A stretch of 54,953 bases of DNA, taken from NCBI GenBank assembly GCA_025769875.1, contig JAGFNK010000351.1, positions 1-54,953 of the forward strand, in the 5' to 3' direction. Under the pieces are notes generated by a model, which saw only the letters and a program-made list of their open reading frames with translations, was not told the origin of the DNA and ran no database searches. The number at the start of each line of letters is the position of its first letter. The stretch's first letter is position 1. The translations under genes and the position numbers were made by a program. This DNA comes from Russula earlei. Taxonomy: Eukaryota; Basidiomycota; Agaricomycetes; Russulales; Russulaceae. Positions 45,231 to 54,953 of this stretch are shown piece by piece.

Positions 45231-46080
45231 CGATGTATCATCACGGTCTTTGTCTCATGACCATTACTTCCCCCAACCAATTGAGCTGTGAGGCGGTGCA
45301 TCTTGCATCCTGCTTTCGCTGTTGTCTTCCACTATCAGGTGATCCAGCTCATTATCACCTCTAATTTCTATGCAGGGTGCAGTTAGTGAAGATTATTGCA
45401 TCATTGGGGATGGAGTGCACAAAATTGGGCCTTGTTTGATTCGCGACTTTCCAACTCGTCAAGGGGAATGTGACTTTCAAAATGGCTACAATCCGCATAA
45501 AAATATTCCCTTTAAAACCAATGAAGACAAACTCTTGCACCAGTCTATGAGATGCTCCCAGGACACCATCGTGTCATCGTCCTTTGAAGTTTGCCCTCAC
45601 CACTCTACCGTGATTGTCGGAACTGTCACATTACGGAACAGAGTGAAGTACAGAGGCTGCTGGGATTCAATAACACAAACCAGTCTCTTCCCATGCATCA
45701 TTGAGGATCTCAATGGCCGACCTCCAGCTCCTCAGGCTGACTGTGCGCATCGTGTATTGTTACATATCGTGGACGAGACCACCAATGGATTTCACGTTGC
45801 CACCGAGAACCTTACTTTTTGAGGACAGTCCCTGAAGGCTTCTCGATCGCGGGATTCATGATCGTAACCTGTGGCGCAACATACTTACGGACCTGAAGCG
45901 AAGCTTTCCGTCCTTAACAAGACGTACTACGAAAGTCGGTCGGGAAGACTCTGGGCCAACTCGACAAGAGAAGAAAGAGTGCCATAGAGTGGAACAGCAG
46001 TGTTGTTAAATCTGTCAGATCTACAATTGGATGGAGGCTACATTGCTAGAGTCATGGATATCAAGTATCTGATTCTAATA
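45231..46080 (+). pseudogene. Hydrolase-lectin copy D: N-terminal domain joined to lectin 2 by internal deletion
   Basis: 45260-45400 carries the family's upstream block (CTGTGAGGCGGTGC, CTATGCAGGGTGCAGTTAG). The RRM-like exon starts at ATGGCTACAATCCGC (45481) but has a frameshift early on. Near 45720 it joins directly to the lectin-2 sequence (HRVLLHIVDETTNGFHV), removing the hydrolase, linker and lectin 1, about 2 kb. Lectin 2 itself has deletions and stops; pieces such as TACTACGAAAGTCGG remain. The flank to about 46500 matches the family 3' region. Non-functional. Confidence 0.8.
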
Positions 46081-46870
46081 GCCTGTATGATTTGAGTCCA
46101 ATTCCTAGTTGAAGATGGGGTGGATATACATGAGCTACAAACTATGATTCTAACTGTTACTGTGCTATCAATGGAACCGCCTTGGCCTGATAGGTGATCA
46201 TAACCCGTCGATGCCCTCATCAACCCGTTGTTCTTCAAGGAAGGGAGGGTATGGGTCGTACTTGGAGCTCTTCGGCTTTGCGGTCTCACTCTCACTACCA
46301 AGAGGCAAATGTGACTGTTGGCTCCTCTCTTTGGCGCATGACATTGCCAGACGTCAGCGTCGGATGAACGTCTGGTGACCACCGCCGAGGCGGGAAGCAG
46401 GAGCAGATGTCAACTAAGTGGTCGTAGTTGACCTCGTTGCTGGTCTGGAGGCTTTCCGAATGCGACGCGTTGAAAGGGTGATAATGCTTCTGCACCATTC
46501 TCTGATCAAAGGCGTGCGACCTTGTGCCGATTAAGCGTTCCAGATAAACAAAGGGTGTGAGGGCACCCTAGGAGGAGAGGGCAGTAGAGGCAAACTGCTT
46601 GGGGAAAGCAGTAGCAACGGCTCGGACAGGGTAAACAATAACACTGTCACGCGGACACGCGAACTTGAAAGAAATTCTTGGATTGAGGATACAGACATTG
46701 GTAGAGCCAGTACTGCGAAGAATAGCTGGGCATTCAAACACTTGCAGGCTTGGTATTGAGTGCAGGCATGACATAGAAATGCTCCAGAGTCCAGATAGCT
46801 GGGGATCACATTTGATTGACACACTGGCAGGCGTCGTATATCAAATTTTGTGGCAAGTTGTACTTGATGA
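46081..46870. other. Family 3' flank, then unassigned sequence
   Basis: 46080-46510 follows 54425-54840 (GCTATCAATGGAAC, CTGATAGG). A 159-codon minus-strand frame (47010-46531) spans the rest but overlaps RBR relic sequence and shows no domain; I do not call it a gene. Confidence 0.5.
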
Positions 46871-47420
46871 TTGACCAGACTCAGCGCGGTTGCCGTCTCC
46901 TGATTCACAGTGAACAGCAGTGAGATCCAAACCCATCCGAGCCACACTTGGCTCAAAGGATCAACTCCGATTTGAGGCGGAATATGTATTTCCCCGCAGA
47001 GTGTGCACACACGGACACATTTCAGAAAAGAAAGACTGTCTGTGATTCGCGCGTGTCAAGCCATTTCTGGCGCTCAGTTTTCAGAAAATGCGTCCAAGGA
47101 TTCATGGTGTCGCAGATAAATTTGCACCATTTCCGTTTCCACGTTCCGAGGTGATCATGACATGAGGTAAAAATGCTGTGGCGGTGGCTGTTGCAGTGCA
47201 AACCTTCTGGGTTGCAATTGGGCTGCGTGCCGAGTTCAGTCACGTGGTGCTCTTCGGAAGTGAGAAATTAGCTGGCTATTTCTTGTATTTTCCTTCACGC
47301 TCCGAGCGACTGGAGTTTGATTGTACACTATATACCAGTAAACACAAACGGTTAGTGTGGCGGTTATTGGGGTTCAACGTCTCAGAATCCAATACCTTAC
47401 ATAATTTCCGTCACTAACAT
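46870..47420 (+). pseudogene. RBR ubiquitin-ligase relic (copy 4)
   Basis: 46870-47160 follows the intact gene from its first acceptor through RING1: MVSQINLHHFRFHVPR corresponds to VVSQIQSHRFPVLCPT, with most zinc-binding Cys replaced. From 47230 the sequence matches the RBR 3' flank (CTCCGAGCGACTGGAGTT, AGTAAACACAAACGG). IBR and RING2 are missing. Confidence 0.7.
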
Positions 47421-48083
47421 TTCATTCCAAATATGTGTACACCCACTATACGCCCCTCGCTAAAAATCCATGTTCCCAATTCCTTCGTCTCTCTGCACTA
47501 AGTTCATATGACTCAGTCTTGTTGTAGGAGATTGAGGGACATGATTAGTTACCCAGCCCGAACCGAATTGCTGATGCATTTTCTGTGACAAAGGTCACCA
47601 TCCTTACCGAAAAGGGCCAACCCCCTCTGCCCACTGTTACTTGTACAAGCCGTGCGATGAGGGAAAGATATGCGTGCGCTTCGCGGAAACCCCGTGGTAC
47701 TGATGGTCTGACGAGTCTGACAAACGCCCTAACAGCTCCTCCTTATCGCCTCCACCATCCCTGTCCTTTGGAGCGTCCTCTATCTACTTGACCTAGCTGA
47801 GCCCCCCGAGCCTAAAGCCCAGGCCTAGCCAAACATACCGAAGTATCATCACCGGTCTTCGTCTTATCATCATTATCATCATCTCCCATTAAGCTGTCAG
47901 GCGGTACGTCCTCTTGCATCCTGCTTTCGGTGTTGCCTTCCATTGCCAGGTGACATCTGCAACTTGATCTTAACATGAATTTTCTGTGCAGACTACAGTT
48001 AGCGAAGATCATTGCATCATCGGGGAACGAGCGCGCAAAACCGGGTCTCATTCGGATTTTAATTTTCCAATCTCTCATCAACG
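47420..48083 (+). promoter_or_regulatory. Upstream region of hydrolase-lectin copy E, with 5'UTR intron
   Basis: Closely matches the region upstream of copy F (51290-51840): GAAACCCCGTGGTACTGATG, GTCTGACGAGTCTGACA, CTACTTGACCTAGCTGAG. A likely 5'UTR intron runs from GTGACATCTG (47951) to TTTCTGTGCAG (47992). Strong conservation of non-coding sequence between E and F indicates a recent tandem duplication and perhaps shared regulation. Confidence 0.6.
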
Positions 48084-50203
48084 ATGGCCAAGGGAGACAT
48101 TGCCTCCAAAATGGCTACCATCCGCATACAAAATATTCCTTCGAATACTGATCAAGACAAATTTTTGCAGGATGTTCTGGGCTGCTCTCCCGCCGCCATC
48201 CTAGCATCATCACTTGAAGTTAGTCCTCACAGCTCTACCAAGATGACTGGAACCGTCACACTACGGAACACAAGTGAAGTGCCGAGGCTGCTGAAACTTG
48301 ATAATACAACTCCGGCAGGCCCTTTGCATGTAGCATCAAGGATCGCAGTAGACGATCACTTCCACGGATTCACGGTAGTCGCCGGCGGCACGAATAGCGA
48401 GTTAGAGTACGTGAATAAAGTTATCTCATCGCTAGGTCAAGCTGAGGGTGATGTGATGACAGCATTATTGCGATTCATGGCTTAGACGGACACGCATTCA
48501 ACAGTTGGACGGCCAACGGGCGTCATGTGGCTACGCGATCTTTTGCCCGAACAAGTGCCGGACGCTCGGGTGTTGCTTTACGGATATAATGCGAATCTGG
48601 TCAAAGATGCCTCTAGGTCCCGGATCAAGGAGCACGCACGACTGTTCATTAGGTCCCTGAAGGGCTTGGAGGGAATCGTGAGGACGACTTTTTATTTCTC
48701 AACTGCTCCTGTCCGTTAACTTGTCACCTCCAGCAAAAACGTCGTATTATCTTCGTCTGTCATAGCTTAGGAGGATTGGTACTCAAACAGGTGTGTAGAC
48801 ATCGGCCAAACGATTTGAGAGATGCCTATTTTATTACAGGCGTTGATATTCATAAGAAACGAAAGCGAATATTTGGTCCTACGGGACGTCGCACTAGGAG
48901 CGATTTTCCTAGGAACACCACACAGAGGCAGCCCACACGCCGATATGGCACGAATTCTTGTCAATATTACCAGAATCTCGTTTCATGCCAATGCGAAGCA
49001 GCTATTGTCTGAAATTACGAAGGATTCAGATGGTCTGATGGACCTAGCTCACAGCTTCAAAGAACTCCGTTCCGAACTGAAGTTTGCCAGCTTCTGTGAA
49101 CAGTTGCCAATGAAATTGTCTGGGGTACGTCTCGGGTATTTCAGCGTGAATGCACGTTTTGACTGGATTTCGGAAGTAGCCGTTCTCGACCATTGATCTC
49201 GGACTGGTGAGTGTTGAATGATTCACGAGCCGCCGAATCAGCCAATCGTTCCTGTAGGTCGTCGATCAATGGTCTGCCACTCTTGCGGACGAATCGCCCA
49301 TTCCCGTTAACCGCGATCATGTGACCATCGCCAAATATGCCAATGCCAGCGATGACGTGTACCAGCTAGTTGTTAGCGAGGTGAACGATATGGCAGAGGG
49401 GGTTGTTACATCTGCGTCTTCAAAAACCCAGAAGAAGTCGACACCAACCCAACCCAAAGTGACGACGAACGATATGGCGATTGTTCCGTCTGCGTCCTCA
49501 AAGACTCAGGATAAATCGACACCAACCCAACCCAAAGTAACGACTGAGGAGAGAGATACGAGCTCCGACCAGAGCAACATGTATCCCGGTTCACACAAAT
49601 CGAGTTCACGAATGCCAACGCCATCCAGTATTCACGTTGTATCCGAAACGCCAAGGGAAGTCGATTCTGCTGATCTGCGAACTAGTAACACTCCTTCTCT
49701 CCGGTAAGTTGAGATCTCGTTAAAGAAGCATTGCCTAAACTCGAAGAAGTCCCCAGCCCGAACCCATACATTACGCCTACCGTATTCAGTTCAGCATTGT
49801 TGATGAAACCGGACAAGACTTCCACGTCATCGATCGCGCTGGATGGGTGACGAGTGACGCATGGGAAGTGACGTCCCATACAGATCTCAAACTGAAAATG
49901 GAGGGAAGTGGTACTTCTGGGAGCTTGCTATTCAGCAGCAGCAAATCTTCCGAATCGTTCTCTGTAGCGGCCGGAATTCACGACTACATGCCATGGTGTG
50001 ATATCCTTGTTGATGTGCCGGCTAATGCTGTGTCGCAACTTATCACCGATTCGTACTATGAATCGCGATCGGAGAGAAGGCGGGCCATCTCGAAAGAAGA
50101 CCAAAAAACCAGCGCTCTAGGAACGATCGTATGCCTTACGATTTCGAATCTGTCGTGGGGCGGCGAACGTTCTGCAACAGTTCTCATCTGTAACAGCGGT
50201 TAG
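48084..50203 (+). pseudogene. Hydrolase-lectin copy E: one-base frameshift, single lectin domain
   Basis: The exon pattern is as in copy F: 48111-48406, 48463-48677, 48734-48790, 48840-49124, 49180-49206, 49258-49703, 49747-50203. Exon 2 has an extra G (AACGGGCGTC against AACGGCGTC), 215 instead of 214 nt, which shifts frame just after HAFNSWTAN. All other exons keep frame. The nucleophile motif VCHSLGG, FLGTPHRGS and NRDHVTIAKYA are intact downstream. Exon 5 uses a tandem acceptor (AAGTAG); the upstream choice would include a stop. The linker holds a duplicated ~20-residue unit (SASSKTQ...STPTQPKVTT). Lectin 1 ends at a premature TAG (50203), and homology to the family ends at the next splice donor, so lectin 2 is lost. 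An ATG at 48084, 27 nt upstream, is in frame. A sequencing error in the G run cannot be excluded. Confidence 0.82.
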
Positions 50204-51240
50204 ATCAGTACGCATCCTGCAGAGTGACACCGCCCAAAGGGAGGTGCCCGGAACTGTAGTAATTCGAGGAGTCGAGAAGACGTAGTTTAGTGTCTTGTTG
50301 ACTCCTTGCTGTTCTATTGACTCCTAGCTTCGGTTATGAGAAGTTTCTTGTAAAGCAGATGTGTATGTAAGGCATAGGGCTTGTTCATGTTGAGTCTTCC
50401 ATGAATTCTACAAGTACTCATCCTTCCTCTCACAAGGGCCTTTGATACCCTTACTCATCCATTCATATGCCCAATGAGTCCGAGTTATTGCACTGCACAG
50501 TGAAGTGACACAATCCTGTGAGCGAGCAGGGAGACAAGGGACAAGGTTTCACTAGATTGCATTTCTTTGTATGCAGGAGTGACAGATTCTACAATGACAA
50601 TTGTGAGATTATGGTTTAGAATGCAAGTAGTGGATGTATTTTGGGGTAAAAACCACGCGCGCTACAACAAGCCAAACAAATCAGTAAACCGGCAACGGCC
50701 ACAAATGGTGGTACATTCTGGGCCAAAAACGCACGCCACGCTTTCCATGCACACAAACACAAACATAATAATACACAAAGCAAAAAGCCCAATAAATGAA
50801 GTAGGTCGACAATTCGGCAACGGCCGCAAAGATGTATTGTAATTTCCCACAGCTAGTCCAAAATGGGCGGCACGACAACTGTCTACACACATACAGGAAT
50901 CTATGCTCGCCCAATAACCTTCAGGCCTGTAGTTTGATTGTACACTAACAAGGGTCCTGACATGCAGTATACTAGTAATCACAAGCAGGTAGGATGTGTA
51001 TGACCCCATGGGCACTGGCAGCATTACTGGTAAAAAGCAACTGTTCCTGCCTGCTGGCGGACCGATCTTGATTTCGGAAGTGTGGGAAAGGATTTATACT
51101 CATAAAATCGGTCCCCGAAGCCGGATACATGGATGAACGATCGATCATTCGATCATAGTTCATCCTTTCTTGCCGCGGCGCCGCGTGATTACCAGGTTGT
51201 ACATTATATGTTATGTCAGTTTTTTCCCCTTTGGAAACCT
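50204..51240. other. Intergenic region with an RBR 3'-flank relic
   Basis: 50880-51050 matches the RBR 3' flank (GTTTGATTGTACACTA, AGGTAGGATGTGTATGACC), a fifth RBR trace. The rest (50230-50870) shows nothing recognisable. Short palindromes (GATCGATCATTCGATC near 51140; GCGGCGCCGC at 51176) are present. Confidence 0.55.
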
Positions 51241-51868
51241 CAAATTGCTCCAATTTCAGTTGACAGTTGACATGGGAATTCCGGTGGCAAACCAAACCGA
51301 ATTGCTGTGTGAGTCCCGCATTTTCCGTATGACAAAGGTCACAACTTTCCGAAATGGGCCACCCCCTCTGCCCGGCCAATGCTTTGTACAAGCGCACAGA
51401 CGAGGAGAAGAGAGTCGTGCGCGCGCTTCACGGAAACCCCGTGGTACTGATGGTCTGACGAGTCTGACAGACGCCCCAACAGCTTCTTATCCCCCTCCTC
51501 CATCCCTCCGAGTCTTCTTGGGAGCGTCCCCTACCTACTTGACCTAGCTGAGACCCCAGAGCCTAAAGCCCAGGTCCGGCCAAATACACCGAAGTATCAT
51601 CACCGGTCTTCGTCTTATCATCATTATCACCTCACATTGAGCTGTCAGGCGGTGCGTCATTTTGCATCCTGCTTCCGCTGTTGCCTTTCACTGCCAAGTG
51701 ACATCTGGCAACTTGATCTTAACATGGATTTCTGTGCAGGCTGCAGTTAGTGAAGATCATTGCATCATCGGGGAGGGAAGGATCACGCAAAACTAGCTAT
51801 AGGCCTCATTAGGATCGCAATTTTCCAATCTCTCATCAACAGTGGTCAACGGAAACATTACCTCCAAA
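51241..51868 (+). promoter_or_regulatory. Upstream region of hydrolase-lectin copy F, with 5'UTR intron
   Basis: Matches the upstream region of copy E almost throughout. A 42-bp 5'UTR intron is likely: donor GTGACATCTGG at 51698, acceptor TCTGTGCAG ending 51739. No clear TATA box was found. Confidence 0.55.
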
Positions 51869-54424
51869 ATGGCTACCATCCGCATACAAAATATTCCTTC
51901 GAATACTGATCAAGATAAGTTCTTGCAGGATGTTCTGGGCTGCTCTCCCGCCGCCGTCCTAGCATCATCACTTGAAGTTAGCCCTGACAACTCTACCAAG
52001 ATGACTGGAACCGTCACACTACCGAATACAAGTGAAGTGCCGAGGCTGCTGAAACTTGATAATACATCTCCGACGGGCCCTTTCCGTGTAGCATCGAGGC
52101 TCGCAGTAGACAACCACTTCCGCGGATTCACGGTAGTCGCCGGCGGAACTAATAGCGAGTTAGAGTACGTTAATAACATTATCTCATCGCTAGGTCAAGC
52201 TGAGGGTGATGTGATGACAGCATTATCGCGATTCATGGCTTAGACGGACACGCATTCAACAGTTGGACGGCCAACGGCGTCATGTGGCTACGCGATCTTT
52301 TGCCCGAACAAGTGCCGGACGCTCGGGTGTTGCTTTACGGATATAATGCGAATCTGGTCAAAGATGCCTCTAGGTCCCGGATCAAGGAGCACGCAAGACT
52401 TTTCATTAAGTCCATGCAGGGCTTGGAGGAAATCGTGAGGGCAACTTTTTATTTCTCAACTGCTCCTGTTCGTTAACTTGTCACCTGCAGCAAAAACGTC
52501 GTATTATCTTCGTCTGTCACAGCTTAGGAGGATTGGTACTCAAACAGGTGTGTAGACATCGACCGAACGATTTGGAGAGATGCCTATTTTATTACAGGCG
52601 TTGATATTCATCAGAAATGAAACTGAATATTCGGTCCTACGGGATGTCGCACTAGGAGTGATATTCCTAGGCACACCACACAGAGGCAGCCCGCACGCTA
52701 ATCTGGCTCGTATTCTTGTCAACATTGCTAGAATATCTTTTCGTGTCAACGCGAAGCAGCTATTGTCCACGCTCGAGAAGGATTCATCTGACCTGATGGA
52801 CCTAGCTCATAGCTTCAAAGAGCTCCATTCCAAACTGAGGCTAGCCAGCTTTTGTGAGCAATTGCCAATGAAACTGCCCGGAGTACGTCCATACGTATTT
52901 CAGCGTGAGACAATTTTAGCTTCATTTGGGTATTAGAAATTCTTGACGAGCGTTGATCTTGGACTGGTGAGATTTGAATGATTCGAGAGCCGCTGAATAT
53001 CAGCCAATCGTTCCTATAGATCGTCGATCAATGGTCTGCTACTCTTGACGTCGAAGGGGAATCGATCATTCCCGTTGACCGCGATCATGTGACCATTGCC
53101 AAATATGGCGGTGCTGGCGACGAGGTGTACAAGCTAGTCGTTAATCAGGTGAAGGATATGACAAAAGGAATTGTCATATCTGCGCCCCCAAAAACCCAAA
53201 AGAATTTGGATACCTCAACACCAAACCAACTCAAAGTGCCGACTGATACAAGCTCCGACCGCAGCGACACGCATCCCAGTTCATCCAGATCGAGTTCACG
53301 AATGCCACCGCCATCCAGTATTGACGTTGTATCCGAAAAGTTTACGGAAGTCGATTCCGCTGATCTGCGAACGAGCAGCACTCCTTCTCCTAGGTGAGTA
53401 AAGATCTCCTCAAAGAAACATCACCTGAACTCGAAGAAGTCCCCAGCCCGAAGCCATAAATTACGCCTATCGCATTCAGTTCAAAATCGTTGATGAAACC
53501 GGACAAGACTTCCACGTCATCGATCGCTCTGGGAGTGAAGCATGGGAAGTGATGTCCCATACAGATTTCAAACTGAAAATGGGAGGAAGTGGTACTTCGG
53601 GGAGCTTGCTACTCAGTAGCAGCAAATCTTCCGAATCGTTCTCTGTAGCGGCCGGGATCCACAACTACAGTCCATGGTGCGATATCCTTGTCGATGTGCC
53701 GGCCAATGCTGTGTCGCAACTTATCACTGATTCGTACTACCAATCGCGATCGGGGAGATTGTGGGCCACCTCGGTAAAAGAAGAAAAGACCAGCGCTCGA
53801 GGAACGATCGTATCCCTTACGATTTCGGATTTGCAGTGGGACGGCGATCGTATTGCGACAGTTCTCATTCGTAGCGGAGGTCAGATCAGTACGCCTCCCG
53901 AAGAGTGAGTGCCCTCCGTATTCGATCCACATCTACCATTAAAACTACCCAGAGAAATTCCCCTTGAACTCGATATACCTCCAGCCCCGGACTACCAATA
54001 TCGTATTCTGTTCCATATTGTGGACAGGACCACGGACAGATTTCGTGTTGCCGCCAAGAACCTCTTGGAACCGCATAAGGACCTCTGGGAGACATTCCCT
54101 CCAACGCTACTCCGATTGTGCATGTCGCATAGCGGCAAGTCCGCAACTCTGCTCTTCGAGGACGGTTCCTCCTTGGAACGGTTTTCGATCGCTGTCGGGA
54201 TGCACAATTATAACCCGTGGTGCGATATTATCACGGACTTGCCAGCCGAAGTGAAGCTTTCCATCCTCAACAAGACGTACTACGAAAGTCGATCCGGAAG
54301 ACTCTGGGCCAATTCGACGAGGGAAGAAAAGGTGTCTTTGAGAGGGACCAAGGTGTTGTTAAACATCTCGGATTTGCAATGGGATGGAAGCTACATGGTC
54401 ACAATCACGATATCAAATCCCTGA
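51869..54424 (+). CDS. RRM-like / SesB-type alpha/beta hydrolase / double fruit-body-lectin protein (copy F, intact)
   Basis: Eight exons (51869-52164, 52221-52434, 52491-52547, 52598-52882, 52937-52966, 53020-53393, 53437-53904, 53953-54424) total 2196 nt, 731 residues, no stop. Residues 1-98: RRM-like domain (MATIRIQNIPSNTDQDKFL). About 99-320: hydrolase of the SesB/DUF676 type, with IIAIHGLDGHAFNSW, VCHSLGG (nucleophile Ser181, exon 3), FLGTPHRGS (213-220) and DRDHVTIAKY (likely catalytic His317). About 321-425: Ser/Pro/Thr-rich linker. About 427-570: lectin 1 (GGSGTSG at 468-474; HNYSPWCDI). About 586-729: lectin 2 (HNYNPWCDI). Both match the fungal fruit-body lectin family in order and length. 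There is no NACHT or NB-ARC, no signal peptide and no membrane segment, so a cytosolic protein is expected. Glycan-guided lipase or esterase action is inference. Confidence 0.88.
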
Positions 54425-54857
54425 TAACCTGGACGATTTCAGTACATTACTCAGCTGAAGAAAGGATGTACGTGAGCCGAAAACTATGATCTATTTTACC
54501 GTTACTCCGCTATCAATGGAACTGCGTTGGCGTTGGCCTAAGAGATGGCGTGTCTTATCATAATCCGCCGACGCCCTCATCATCCTGTTGTTTTCAAGGA
54601 AGGATGATGCTCATCTACGTCGTAGGACGGAGTAACATCACCCCCAATGACTCTCGAAGTCCGCTCTCACTGCCGAAAGGCAAATGTGACTGTTTATTCC
54701 TCTCTAGGAGCGCATGGCGTTTCCAGACGTGAGATGAAGGTGCGGTGGCTGATGCCGACTCGGAGGTGGAAGCAGGAGCAGAAGAGGTGTAGTTGACTTG
54801 CTGGAAGGGCTTTCCAAGTGTGACCAAAGAGGTCCAATAATTGTCAAAACACTATAA
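54425..54857. other. 3' flank of copy F
   Basis: Shared with copies A and D (for example CAAGGAAGGATGATG near 54596). No gene. Confidence 0.6.
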
Positions 54858-54953
54858 GGCCCCATTTACCTACCGAGAATTCTTGAATCTTGAACTTGAA
54901 CTTGGATTTCAGTATTTTCCGGGGGTGACAGGAGTCACAGGCGTGATGAACGA
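54858..54953. mobile_element. Start of another PIF/Harbinger element or MITE, cut by the window edge
   Basis: Begins GGCCCCATTTACCTACCGAG and continues GAATTCTTGAATC then GAACTTGAACTTGG, as the other Harbinger ends here. It is preceded by TAA (54855-54857), a plausible 3-bp target. Confidence 0.75.

Noticed and set aside
46531..47010. 159-codon minus-strand frame
   Set aside because: Overlaps recognisable RBR relic sequence on the opposite strand and has no domain features.
50567..51024. Frames on both strands downstream of copy E
   Set aside because: No domain, and part overlaps an RBR 3'-flank relic that is non-coding in the intact gene.

Overview
This looks like a dispensable, repeat-rich chromosome segment from a filamentous basidiomycete, probably Agaricomycetes. 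Evidence: spliceosomal introns of only 42-60 bp, fungal fruit-body-lectin domains, a Plavaka-type transposase, a DUF6532-like gene, and a high density of nested transposons (copia, gypsy gag, hAT, PIF/Harbinger, fold-back element, MITEs, solo LTR). No housekeeping gene and no RNA gene was recognised. All calls come from reading the sequence; no database search was run.

Layout. 1-5602 is nested transposon sequence: copia inside a gypsy gag relic, a long AT-rich palindromic MITE, and a solo LTR with target duplication. 5690-16625 and 42340-54840 are two accessory gene regions built from the same three modules. These are (i) an RRM-like/SesB-type alpha/beta hydrolase fused to two fungal fruit-body-lectin domains, (ii) a ~255-residue multi-pass membrane protein, and (iii) an RBR-type (RING-IBR-RING2) ubiquitin ligase. 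There are six hydrolase-lectin copies (two intact at 14038-16577 and 51869-54424, four broken), two intact membrane-protein genes plus one promoter relic, and one apparently intact RBR gene (25225-26243) with four relics. 16626-23827 is a giant fold-back element with ~1.7-kb arms whose loop holds a captured Nudix-hydrolase exon; an intact autonomous Harbinger transposon (16791-20206) sits in its left arm. 26640-42051 is a transposon block with a Plavaka transposase (minus strand), an intact eight-exon DUF6532-like gene, and a hAT element with a Harbinger MITE inside it.

The most notable item is the hydrolase-lectin family. In known fungal proteins the SesB-type hydrolase commonly sits in front of an NLR (NACHT or NB-ARC) core. 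Here that core is absent and two T-antigen/GlcNAc-type lectin modules take its place. Exon models for both intact copies sum to whole codon numbers (2196 and 2184 nt) with conserved junctions. Co-duplication with a membrane protein and an E3 ligase, and the birth-and-death pattern, suggest a defence or recognition locus; that function is inference.
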